Shown one piece after another: positions 24,645 to 36,755 of a DNA stretch of 64,000 nt. The position numbers were made by a program, and so were the translations under genes. This DNA comes from Chlorocebus sabaeus (lineage: Eukaryota > Chordata > Mammalia > Primates > Cercopithecidae): positions 62,001-126,000 of the forward strand of contig NW_027327625.1 in the NCBI RefSeq assembly GCF_047675955.1, read 5' to 3'. Numbering within the stretch: position 1 is the stretch's first letter; every line of letters begins with the position of its first letter. The notes beneath the pieces were generated by a model that had not been told where the DNA came from, searched no databases, and saw nothing but the letters and a program-made list of their open reading frames with translations.

Positions 24645-27600
24645 GTCTATGGGCTTCCAAATATCACTTGGCAAATTCCACAAGAACAGCATTAGCGAAT
24701 GGCTTCTTGAGGAGAAAGCTGTCACTCTGTGAAATGAATTATCAGAACACAAAGCAGTTTCTCAGAAAGATTCTTTTCAGTTTTTATCTTAGGATATTTC
24801 CTTTTTCACCATAGCCCTCTATGGGTTTCCAAATATCACTTTGAAAATTTCACAAGAATAGTCTTAGTGAACGGCTTCTTGAGGGGAAAGCTGTAACTCT
24901 GTGAGATGAAATAACAGAACACAAAGCAGTTTCTCAGAAAGCTTCTTTCCAGTTTTTAACTGAAGATATTTCCTTTTTTAACGTAGCCCTCTGAGGACTT
25001 CCAAATATCACTTTGCAAATTCCACAAGAACTGTCGTAAAGAAAGGCTTCTTGAGTGGAAAGCTGTAACTCTGTGAGATGAATTTACAGAACACAAAGCA
25101 GTTTTTCCGAAAGCTTCTTTCAAGTTATTAACTGAAGATATTTCCTTTTTCACCATAGCCCTCTACTCTCTTCCAAGTATCACTTAGCAAATTAAACAGT
25201 AACAGTATTAGAGAAAGGATTCTGGAGTGGAAAGCTGTAACTCTCTGAGATGAATTAACAAAACACAAAGCAGTTTCTCAGAAATCTTCTTTCCAGTTTT
25301 TAACGGAAGATATTTCCTTTTTCACCTTAGCGCTCTTTGGGCTTCCAAATATGACTTTGCAGGTTCCACAAGAACGGTCTTAGCGAAAGTCTTACTGAGG
25401 AGAAAGCTGTAACTCTGTGAGATGAACTTACAGAACACAAAGCCGTTTCTCAGAAAGCTTCTTTTCAGTTTTTATCTTAGGATATTTCTTTTTTCACCGT
25501 GGCCCTCTAGGGGCTTCCAAATATCACTTTGAAAACTCCACAAGAACAATCTTAGCGAAAAGCTACTTGAGGGGGAAGCTGTAACTCTGTTAGATGAATT
25601 AACAGAACACAAAGCAATTTCCCAGAAAGCTTCTTTCCAGAATAAATGAAGATATTTCCTTTTTCACCATGGCCCACTTTGGGCTTCCCAATATTACTTT
25701 GGAAATTCCACAAGAACAGTCTCAGCGAAAGGCTTCTTGAGGGGAAAGCTGTAACTCTGTGAGATGATATTAACAGAACACAGGGCAGTTTCTCAGAAAT
25801 TTTCTTTGCAGTTTTAACTGAAGATATTTCCTTTTTCACCATAGCCCTCTATGGGCTTCCAAATATCACTTTGCAAATTCCACAAGAACAGTCTTAGCGA
25901 ATGGCTGTTTGAGGGGAAAGCTGTAGCTCTGTGAGATGAATTATCAGAACACAAAGCAGTTTCTCAGAAAGTTTCCTTCCAGTTTTTAACGGAAGATATT
26001 TCATTTTCACCATAACCCTCCAGGGGCTTGCAAATATCACTTTGCAAATTCCACAAGAACAGTCTTAGCGAAAGGCTTCTTGAAGGAAAAGCTGTAACTC
26101 TGTGAGATGAACTATCAAAACACAAAGCAGTTTCTCAGAAAGCTTCTTTCCAGTTTTTAACTGAAGATATTTTCTTTTTCACCATAGCCCTCTATGGGCT
26201 TCCAAATATCACTTTGTAAATTTCACAAGAACAGTCTTATTGAAACGCTTCTTGAGGAGAAATCTGTAAGTCTGTGAGATGAATTAACGCAACATAAAGC
26301 AGTTTCTCAGAAAGCTTCTTTCAAGTTTTTAACGGAAGATATTTCCCTTTTCACCATAGACCTCTATGGGCTTCCAAATATCACTTTGCAAATTCCACAA
26401 GAAGAATCTTAGTAAAACGCTTCTTGAGGGGAAAGCTGTAAATCTGTGAGATGAATTATCAGTACACAAAGCACTTTCTCAGAAAGCTTCTTTTCAGTTT
26501 TTATCATAGGTTATTTCCTTTTTCAGCATAGCCCTCTATGGGCTTCCAAATATCACTTTGCAAATTGCACAAGAACAGTCTTAGTGAAAGGCTTCTTGAG
26601 GGGGAAGCTATAACTCTGTGAGATGAATTAACAGAACACAAAGCAGTTTCTCAGATAGCTTCTTTCCAGTTTTTAACGGAAGATATTCCATTTTCACCAT
26701 AACACTCCATGGGCTTCCAAATATCACTTTTCTAATTCCACAAGAACAGTCTTAGCGAAAGGCTTCTTGAGGGTAAAACTGTAACTCTGTGACATGAATT
26801 AACAGAACACAAAGCAGTTTCTCAGATAGCTTCTTTCCAGTTTTTAACGGAAGATATTCCATTTTCACCATAACACTCCATGGGCTTCCAAATATCACTT
26901 TTCTAATTCCACAAGAACAGTCTTAGCGAAAGGCTTCTTGAGGGTAAAACTGTAACTCTGTGACATGAATTAACAGAACACAAAGCAGTTTCTCAGAAAT
27001 CTTCTTTGCAGTTTTTAATTGAACACATTTTCTTTTTCACCATAGCCGTCTATGGGCTTCCAAATATCACTTTGCAAATTCCACAAGAACAATCTTAGCG
27101 AAAGCCTTCTTGAGGGAAAAACTGTAACTCTGTTAGATGAATTAACAGGACACAAAGAAGTTTTCAGAAAGTTTCTTTCCAGTTTTTAACCCAAGGTATT
27201 TCCTTTTTCACCATAACCCTCTTTGGGCTTCCAAATATCACTTAGCAAATTTGACAAGAACAGTCTTAGTGAACGGCTTCTTGAGGGGAAAACTGTAACT
27301 CTGTGAGATGGATTATCACAAAACAAAGCAGTTTCTCAGAAAGCTTCTTTCCAGTTTTAACTGAAGATGTCTCCTTTTTCACCCCTGCCAAATATATGCT
27401 TCCAAATATCACTTTGGAAATTCCACAAGAACTGTCTTAACGAAAGACTTCTTGAGGGGAAAGCTGTAACTCTGTGAGATGAATTAACAGAACACAGGAC
27501 AGTTTCTCAAAATGCTTCTTTACCGTTTTTAACTGAAGATATTTCCTTTTTCACCATAGGCCGCTATGGGCTTCCAAATATCACTTTGTATATTTCACAA

Positions 27601-28860
27601 GAACATTCTTAGTGAACGGCTTCTTGAGGAGAAAGCTGTAAGTCTGTGAGTTGAATTAACACAACATGAAGCAGTTTCTCAGAAAGCTTCTTTTCAGTTT
27701 TTATCTTAAGATACTTCCTTTTTCACCATTGACCTCAATGGGCTTCCAAATATCACTTTGGAAATTCCACAAGAACAGTCTTAGCGAATGGCTTCTTGAG
27801 TGGAGAGCTGCAACTCTGTGAGATGAATTAACAAAACAAAAAGCAGCTTCTCAGAAAGCTTCTTTTCAGTCTTTCACTGAAGATATTTCCTTTTTCACCT
27901 TAGCCCTCTACGGGCTTCCAAATATCACTTTGCAAATTCCACAAGAAGAGTCTTAACGAAAGGCTTCTTGAGGGTGAAGCTGTAACTCTGTGAGATGAAT
28001 TAATAGAACACAAAGCAGTTTCTCAGAAAGCTTCTTTCCAGTTTTTAACTAAAGATATTTCCTTTTTCACTATAGCCCTCTAAGGGCTCCGAAATATCAC
28101 TTTGTAAATACAACAAGACTAGTCTTAGCGAAAGGCTTCTTGAGGTTAAAGCTGTAACTCTGTGACATGAATTAGCAGAACACAAAACACTTTACCAGAA
28201 AGCTTCTTATCATTTTTTATCTTAGGATACTTCCTTTTTCACCATAGACCCCTTTGGGCTTCCAAATATCACTTTGCAGATTCCAAAAGAACAGTCTTAG
28301 CGAAAGGCGTCTTGAGGGGAAAGCTGTAACTCTGTGAGATGAACTAACAGAACACAAAGCAGTTTTCAGAAAGCTTCTTTCCAGTCTTTAACTGAAGATG
28401 TTTCCTTTTTCACCATAGCCCGCTATGGGCTTCCAAATATCACTTTGTAAATTCCACAAGAAGAATCTTAGCCAACGGCTTCTTGAGGGGGAAGCTGTAA
28501 GTCTGTGAGATGAATTAACAGAACACAAAGCAGTTGCTCAGAAAGCTTCCATCCAGTTTTTAACGGAAGATATTTCCTTTTTTACCATAGCCCTCAATGG
28601 GCTTCCAATAATCTCTTTGCAAATTCCACAAGAATAGTCTTAGTGAAAGGCTTCTTAAGGGGAAAACTGTAACACTGTGAAATGAGTTAATAGAACACAA
28701 AGCAGTTTCTCAGAAAGCTTCTTTTCAGTTTTTATTTTAGGATATTTCCTTTTTCACCATAGCACTCTATGGTCTTCCAAATATCAGTTTGCAAATTCCC
28801 CAAGAACAGTCTTAGCGAAAGGCTTCTTGAGGGGAAAGTTGTAACTCTGTGACATGAATT
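24645..28860. repeat. Block B copy 3, with monomer-sized indels
   Basis: The first 0.3 kb matches 1105-1400. From about 24945 the sequence follows block B at an offset of 23199. Relative to copies 1 and 2 a 344-bp segment (two monomers, 3195-3539) is missing near 26395, where aaattccacaagaagaatc joins directly to gtaaaacgcttcttg. About 342 bp (two monomers) is extra near 26560-26990. After this the offset returns to 23197. Point differences are scattered at a low rate, for example ctgaggacttcc (24991) for ctaagggcttcc. The copy ends near 28860 and continues into 9592-like sequence. Confidence 0.87.
26652..26993. repeat. Exact tandem duplication of one 171-bp monomer
   Basis: The monomer 26652-26822 is repeated at 26823-26993, and I could find no difference between the two. 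Both begin cagatagcttctttccag. They carry gatattccattttcacc, cataacactccatggg and cacttttctaattcc. Ordinary neighbours differ at many sites, so this is a very recent single-monomer duplication or conversion. The fourth block B has a single related monomer at about 45686-45850. Confidence 0.92.
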
Positions 28861-31415
28861 AACAGAACACAAAGCAGTTTCTCAGAAAGTTTCTTTTCAG
28901 TTTTTATCTTAGGATATTTCATTTTACACCATAGCCCTCTATGAGCTTCCAAATATCACTTTGCAAATTCCACAAGAACCGTCTTAGCAAATGGCTTCTT
29001 GAGGGGAAAGCTGTAACTCTGTGTAATGAATTGACATTACACAAAGCAGTTTCTCAGAAAGCTTCTATCCAGTTTTTAACGGAAGATATTTCATTTTCAA
29101 CATAGCCCTCTGGAGCTTCCAAATATCATTTTGCAAGTTCCAGAAGAACAGTCTTAGCGAAAGGCTTTTTGAGGGGGAAGCTGTAACTCCGTGAGATGAA
29201 TTAACAGAACACAAGGCAGATTCTCAGAAAGATTCTTTCCAGATTTTATTGGAAGATATTTCCTTTTTCACCATAGCCCTCCATGGGCTTCCAAATATCA
29301 CATTGCAAATTCCACAAGAACAGTGTTAGTGAACCGTTTCTTGAGTTGAAGGCTGTAACTCTCTGAGATGAATTAACAGAACAAAAAGCAGTTTCTCAGA
29401 AAGCTTCTTACCAGTTTTTAACTGAAGATATTTTCTTTTTCACCATAGCCCTCTACGGGCTTACAAATAACACTTTGCAAATTCTACAAGAACATTCTTA
29501 GCGAAAGGCTTCTTGAGGTGAAAGCTGTAACTCTGTTGGATGAACTAACAGAACACCAAGCAGTTTCTCAGAAGACTTCTTTCAAATTTTCAACTGAAGA
29601 TATTTCCTTTTTCACCATAACCCTCTATGGGCTTCCAATTATCACTTCGAGAATTCCACAGGAACAGTTTTAGCGAATGGCTTCTTGAGGGACAGCTGCA
29701 ACTCTGTGAGATGAATTCACAGAAAACAAAGGAGTTTCTCAGAAACCTTCTTTGCAGTTTCAAACTGAAGATATTTCCTTTTTCACAATAGCACTCCTTG
29801 GGCTTCCAAATATCACTTTTCAAATTTCACAAGAACAGACTTAGTGAACGCCTTCTTGAGGGGCAAGGTGTAACTCTGTGAGATGAGTTAACAGAACACA
29901 AAGCAGTTTCTCAGAAAGCTTCTTTCCAGTTTTTAATGGAAGATATTTCAATTTCACCGTAGCCCTCTATGGGCTTCCAATTATCGCTTTGCAAATTCCA
30001 CAGGAACAGTCTTAGCGAATGGCTTTTTGAAGGGAAAACTGTTACTCTCTGCGATGAATTACCAGAACACAAAGCAGTTTCCCAGAAAGCTTCTTTTCAG
30101 TTTTAAACGGAAGATATTTTCTTTTTCACCATCGCCCTCTATAGGCTTCCAAATATCACTTTCCAAATTTCACAAGAACTCTCTTAGTCTACGGCTTCTT
30201 GAGGGTAAAGCTGCAAATCTGTGAGATGAATTGACATAAGAGAAAGCAGTTTCTCAGAATGCTTCTTTCCAGTTTTCAACTCAAGATATTTCCTTTTTCA
30301 CCATAGCCCTCTATGAGCTTCCAAATATCACTTTGCAAATTCGTCAAGAACAGTCTGAGCGATAGGCTTCTTGAGGGGAATGCTGGAACTCTGTGAGATG
30401 AATTAAGAGATCACAAGGCATTTTCTCAGAAATCTTCTTTTCCGTTTTTATCTCAGGATATTTCCTTTTTCACCACAGCCCTCTATGCACTTCCAAATAT
30501 CATTTCGCAAATTCCACAAAAACGGTCTTAGCGAATGGATCTTGAGGGAAAACTGTAACTCTGTGTGATGAATTCACAGAAAACAAAGGAGTTTCTCAGA
30601 AAACTTCTTTGCAGTTTTAAACTGAGTATATTTCCTTTTTCACCATAGCACTCTTTGGGCCTCGAAATATCACTTTGCAAATTCCACAAGAACAGGCTGA
30701 ACAAAAGGCTTTTTGATGGAAAAGCTGTAACTTTGTGAGAAAAATTAACAGAACACAAAGCAGTTTCTCAGAAAGCTTCTTTTCACTTTTTATTTTAGGA
30801 TATTTCCTTTTTCACCGTAGCCCTCTATGGGCTACCAAATATCACTCTGGAAATTTCACAAGAACAGTCTTAGCAAATGGCTTCTTGAGAGGAGAGCTGC
30901 AACTCTGTGAGATTAATTAACAGAACACAAAGCAGTTTCTCAGAAGGCTTCTTTTCCGTATTAACTGAAGATATTTCCTTTTTCACCATAGCCCTCTATG
31001 TGCTTCCAAATATCTCTTTGCAAGTTCCACAAGAAGAGTATTAGCGAAAGACTTCTTGAGGGGGAAGCTGTAACTCTCTGAGATGAATTAAGGGAACACA
31101 AAGCAGTTTCTCAGAAAGCTTCTTTCCAGTTTGTAAATAAAGATATTTCCTTTTTCACCATAGACCTCTATGGGCTTCCAAATATCACTTTGCAAATTGC
31201 ACAAGAACAGTCTTAGCGAAAGGCTTCTTTAGGTGAAAGCTGTAACTCTGTGAGATGAATTAACACAACTCACAGCAGTTTCTCAAAAAGCTTCTTTCCA
31301 GTTTTCAACGGAAGATATTTCCTTTTTCACCATAGCCCTCTAGGGATTTCCGAATATCACTTTGCAAATCCCACAAGAACAGTCTTAGTGAAAGACTTCT
31401 CTAGGGGGAAGCTTT
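28861..31415. repeat. Block B continuation joined to block E, copy 2
   Basis: Positions 28861-29480 match 9600-10220. Then, around 29480, the sequence passes to a 13070-like region and follows block E to about 31415. The offset changes from 19248 to 16410, a difference of 2838 bp. Adding the 77 bp lost from the truncated monomer at 11663 gives 2915 bp, that is 17 monomers. The join is seamless in monomer register. The end (gaaagacttctctaggggg) then meets block A. Confidence 0.82.
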
Positions 31416-31440
31416 AACTCGGTGAGATGAATTAACAGAA

Positions 31441-34400
31441 CACAAAGGAATTTCCCAGAAAGCTTCTTTCCAGTTTCAACTGACGATATTTCCTTTTTCA
31501 CCATGGCAAACTATGGGCTTCCAATTATTACTTTGGAAATTTTACAAGAACAGTCTTAGCGAAAGGCTTCTTGAGGGGAAACTGTAACTCTGTGAGATGA
31601 ATTAACAGAACACAGGGCAGTTTCTCAGAAATTTTCATTGCAGTTTTTAACTGAAGAGGTTTCCTTTTTCACCATAGCCCTCTATGGGTTTCCAAATATC
31701 ACTTTGCAAATTTCACAAGAACAGTCTTAGTGAAACGCTTCTTGAGGAGAAAGATGTAAGTCTGTGAGATGAATTAACACAACATAAAGCAGTTTCTCAG
31801 AAAGCATCTTTTCAGTTTTTAACTGAAGATATTTCCTTTTTCACCATAGCCCTCTATGGGCTTCCAAATATCACTTTACAAATTCCACAAGAACAGTCTT
31901 AGCGAAAGGCTTCTTCAGGCGAAAGCTGTAACTCTGTGAGAAGAACTAACAGACCACAAAGCAATTTCTCAGAGAGCTTCTTATCGGTTTTTATCGGAAG
32001 ATATTTCCTTTGTCACCATAGCCCTCTATGGGATTCCAAATTTCACTTTGCAAATTCCACATGAACAGTCTTAGTTAACGGCTTCTTGAGGGGAAAGCTG
32101 TAACATTGTGAGATGAATAAACAGAACACAAAACAGTTTCTCAGAAAGCTTCTTTCCAGCTTTTAATGGAAAAGATTTCCTATTTCACCGTAGCCCTTCA
32201 TGGGCTTCCAAATTACACTTTGCAAATTCCACAAGAACAGTCTTAGCGAAAGTGTTCTTGAGGTATAAGGTGTAACTCTGTGAGATGATTTAGCAGAACA
32301 CAAAGCAGTTTCTCAGACAGCTTCTTTTCGGTTTTTATCTTAGGATATTTCCATTTTCAAAATAGCTCTCTATGGGCTTCCGAATATCATTTGCAAATTC
32401 CACAAGAACAGTCTTAGCGAAAGGCTTCTTGAGGGGGAAGCTGTAACTCTGTGAGATGAATTAACAGAACACAAAGCAGTCTCTCAGAAAGCTTCTTTCC
32501 AGTATTTAACTGAAAATATTTCCTTTTTCACTATAGCCCTCTAGGGGTTCCAAATATCACTTTGGAAATCCCACAAGCACTGTCTTAGCGAAAGGCCTCT
32601 TGAGAGGAAAGCTGTAACTCGGTGATATGTACTAACAGAACACACCGCATTTTCTCAGAATGGTTCTTTGCAGTTTTTAACGGAAGATATTTCCTTTTTC
32701 ACCTTAGCCCTCTATGGGCTTCCAAATGTCAGTTTACAAATTTCACAAAACAGTCTGAGTGAACGGCTTCTTGAGGGAAAAGATGTAACTCTTTGAGTGA
32801 ACTAACAAAACACAAAGCACATTTTCATACAGCTTCTTTTCGATTTTTATCTTAGGATATTTCCATTTTCACCATAGCCTATTATGGGCATCCAAATATC
32901 ACCTCGGAAATTCCACAAAAACAGTCTTAGCGGAAGGATTCTTGAGGCAAAAGCTGTAACCCTTTGAGATGAATTAACAGAACACAAAGCAGTTTCTCAG
33001 AAAGCTTCTTTTCAGTTTTTATCTTAGAATGTTTCCTTTTTCACCATTGCCCTCTATGTGCCTAAAATATCACTTTGCAATTCCACAAGAACAGTCTTAG
33101 TGAACGGCTTCCTGAGGGGAAAGCTGTAACTCTGTGAGAGGAAATAACTGAACACAAAGCAGTTTCTCAGAAAGCTTCTTTCCAGTTTTTAACTGAGGAT
33201 ATTTCCTTTTTCACCATAGCCCTTTTGAGCTTCCAAATATCACTTTGCAAATTCCACAAGAACAGTCTTAGCGAAAGGCTTCTTGAGGGGAAACCTCTAA
33301 CTCTGTGAATTCAATTAACAGAACACAAAGCATTTTCTCACAAACCTTCTTTCCAGTTTTTAACGGAAGATATTTCCTTTCTCACAATAGTCCTCTATGG
33401 GCTTCCAAATATCACTTTTCAAATCCCACAAGAACAGTCTTAGCGAAAGGCTTCTTGTGAGGAAAGCTGTAACTCAGTGAGACGTATTAACAGAACACAC
33501 GGCATTTTCTCAGAATGCTTCTTTCCAGTTTTTAACGGAAGATATTTCCTTTTTCACCATAGTCCTCTATGGGTTTCCAATTATCACTTCGCGAATTTCA
33601 CAAAACAGTCTTAGTGAACGGCTTCTTGAGGGGAAAGCTGTAGCTCTGTGAGATGAACTAACAGAACACAAAGCAATTTTTCAGACAGCTTCTTTTCGGT
33701 TAGTATCTTAGGATAATTCCATTTTCACCATAGCTCTCTATGGGCTTCCACATATCCCTTTGGAAATTCCTCAAAAACAGTCTTAGCGGAAGGCTTCTTG
33801 AGGGGAAAGCTGTAACTCTTTGAGATGAATTAATAGAACACAAAGCAGTTTCTCGGAAAGCTTCTTTTCATTTCTTAACTGAAGGTATTTACTTTTTCAC
33901 CATAGCTCTCTCTGGGCTTCCAAATATCACTTTGCAAATTCCACAAGAACAGTCTTAGCGAAAGGCTTCTTCAGGCGAAAGCTGTAACTCTGTGAGAAGA
34001 ACTAACAGACCACAAAGCAATTTCTCAGAGAGCTTCTTATCGGTTTTTAACGGAAGATATTTCCTTTGTCACCATAGCCCTCTATGGGATTCCAAATTTC
34101 ACTTTGCAAATTCCACATGAACAGTCTTAGTTAACGGCTTCTTGAGGGGAAAGCTGTAACATTGTGAGATGAATAAACAGAACACAAAACAGTTTCTCAG
34201 AAAGCTTCTTTCCAGTTTTTAATGGAAAAGATTTCCTATTTCACCGTAGACCTTCATGGGCTTCCAAATTACACTTTGCAAATTCCACAAGAACAGTCTT
34301 AGCGAAAGGCTTCTTGAGGGGGAAGCTGTAACTCTGTGAGATGAATTAACAGAACACAAAGCAGTCTCTCAGAAAGCTTCTTTCCAGTATTTAACTGAAA

Positions 34401-35040
34401 ATATTTCCTTTTTCACTATAGCCCTCTAGGGGTTCCAAATATCACTTTGGAAATTTCACAAGAACAGTCTTAGCAAATGGCTTCTTGAGAGGAGAGCTGC
34501 AACTCTGTGAGATGAATTAACAGAACACAAAGCAGTTTCTCAGAAGGCTTCTTTTCCGTATTAACTGAAGATATTTCCTTTTTCACCATAGCCCTCTATG
34601 TGCTTCCAAATATCTCTTTGCAAGTTCCACAAGAAGAGAATTAGCGAAAGGCTTCTTGAGGGGGAAGCTGTAACTCTCTGAGATGAATTAAGGGAACACA
34701 AAGCAGTTTCTCAGAAAGCTTCTTTCCAGTTTGTAAATAAAGATATTTCCTTTTTCACCATAGACCTCTATGGGCTTCCAAATATCACTTTGCAAATTGC
34801 ACAAGAACAGTCTTAGCGAAAGGCTTCTTTAGGTGAAAGCTGTAACTCTGTGAGATGAATTAACACAACTCACAGCAGTTTCTCAAAAAGCTTCTTTCCA
34901 GTTTTCAACGGAAGATATTTCCTTTTTCACCATAGCCCTCTAGGGATTTCCGAATATCACTTTGCAAATCCCACAAGAACAGTCTTAGTGAAAGACTTCT
35001 CTAGGGGGAAGCTTTAACTCTGTGAGATGAATTAACAGAA
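31441..35040. repeat. Long compound unit L1 (3600 bp, 21 monomers)
   Basis: The unit starts at the block A landmark cacaaaggaatttccc and contains several parts in order. These are block A, the block C lead-in, one 854-bp repeat (32392-33245) and the first 0.7 kb of block D. Near 33934-33953 it jumps back into block A sequence (ttcttcaggcgaaagctg). Near 34275-34318 it jumps to the start of the 854-bp repeat, and near 34446-34455 it jumps to the distal part of block E. Every join falls inside sequence identical in both partners, and the 171-bp phase is kept. It recurs as L2 at 36756. Confidence 0.88.
32392..33245. repeat. Single 854-bp 5-monomer unit within L1
   Basis: This unit has exactly the same length as the tandem units at 16841-19402 and the same five monomer types in the same order. 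Subfamily differences are shared with the copies in L2 and L3, for example gaaaatatttcc for gaagatatttcc and gtgatatgtactaacag for gtactaagag. They also share cacattttcatacagc for cagcttttcatacagc. The single and triple copies thus form two separate subfamilies. Confidence 0.88.
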
Positions 35041-36755
35041 CACAAAGGAATTTCCCAGAAAGCTTCTTTCCAGTTTCAACTGACGATATTTCCTTTTTCA
35101 CCATGGCAAACTATGGGCTTCCAATTATTACTTTGGAAATTTTACAAGAACAGTCTTAGCGAAAGGCTTCTTGAGGGGAAACTGTAACTCTGTGAGATGA
35201 ATTAACAGAACACAGGGCAGTTTCTCAGAAATTTTCATTGCAGTTTTTAACTGAAGAGGTTTCCTTTTTCACCATAGCCCTCTATGGGTTTCCAAATATC
35301 ACTTTGCAAATTTCACAAGAACAGTCTTAGTGAAACGCTTCTTGAGGAGAAAGATGTAAGTCTGTGAGATGAATTAACACAACATAAAGCAGTTTCTCAG
35401 AAAGCATCTTTTCAGTTTTTAACTGAAGATATTTCCTTTTTCACCATAGCCCTCTATGGGCTTCCAAATATCACTTTACAAATTCCACAAGAACAGTCTT
35501 AGCGAAAGGCTTCTTCAGGCGAAAGCTGTAACTCTGTGAGAAGAACTAACAGACCACAAAGCAATTTCTCAGAGAGCTTCTTATCGGTTTTTAACGGAAG
35601 ATATTTCCTTTGTCACCATAGCCCTCTATGGGATTCCAAATTTCACTTTGCAAATTCCACATGAACAGTCTTAGTTAACGGCTTCTTGAGGGGAAAGCTG
35701 TAACATTGTGAGATGAATAAACAGAACACAAAACAGTTTCTCAGAAAGCTTCTTTCCAGTTTTTAATGGAAAAGATTTCCTATTTCACCGTAGCCCTTCA
35801 TGGGCTTCCAAATTACACTTTGCAAATTCCACAAGAACAGTCTTAGCGAAAGTCTTCTTGAGCGATAAGCTGTAAATCTGTGAGATGATTTAGCAGAACA
35901 CAAAGCAGTTTCTCAGACAGCTTCTTTTCGGTTTTTATCTTAGGATATTTCCATTTTCAAAATAGCTCTCTATGGGCTTCCGAATATCATTTGCAAATTC
36001 CACAAGAACAGTCTTAGCGAAAGGCTTCTTGAGGGGGAAGCTGTAACTCTGTGAGATGAATTAACAGAACACAAAGCAGTCTCTCAGAAAGCTTCTTTCC
36101 AGTATTTAACTGAAAATATTTCCTTTTTCACTATAGCCCTCTAGGGGTTCCAAATATCACTTTGGAAATTTCACAAGAACAGTCTTAGCAAATGGCTTCT
36201 TGAGAGGAGAGCTGCAACTCTGTGAGATGAATTAACAGAACACAAAGCAGTTTCTCAGAAGGCTTCTTTTCCGTATTAACTGAAGATATTTCCTTTTTCA
36301 CCATAGCCCTCTATGTGCTTCCAAATATCTCTTTGCAAGTTCCACAAGAAGAGAATTAGCGAAAGGCTTCTTGAGGGGGAAGCTGTAACTCTCTGAGATG
36401 AATTAAGGGAACACAAAGCAGTTTCTCAGAAAGCTTCTTTCCAGTTTGTAAATAAAGATATTTCCTTTTTCACCATAGACCTCTATGGGCTTCCAAATAT
36501 CACTTTGCAAATTGCACAAGAACAGTCTTAGCGAAAGGCTTCTTTAGGTGAAAGCTGTAACTCTGTGAGATGAATTAACACAACTCACAGCAGTTTCTCA
36601 AAAAGCTTCTTTCCAGTTTTCAACGGAAGATATTTCCTTTTTCACCATAGCCCTCTAGGGATTTCCGAATATCACTTTGCAAATCCCACAAGAACAGTCT
36701 TAGTGAAAGACTTCTCTAGGGGGAAGCTTTAACTCGGTGAGATGAATTAACAGAA
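35041..36755. repeat. Short compound unit S (1715 bp, 10 monomers)
   Basis: The unit begins with the same landmark cacaaaggaatttccc as L1 and follows block A and the block C lead-in. It switches near 36160-36170 from the first monomer of the 854-bp repeat straight to distal block E (aaatttcacaagaacagtc, then gcaaatggcttcttgag). Compared with L it lacks 11 monomers (1885 bp). Its block A carries variants (cggtttttaacgg, ccagtttttaatgg) shared with the last copy at 40356 rather than with L1 or L2. Confidence 0.87.
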
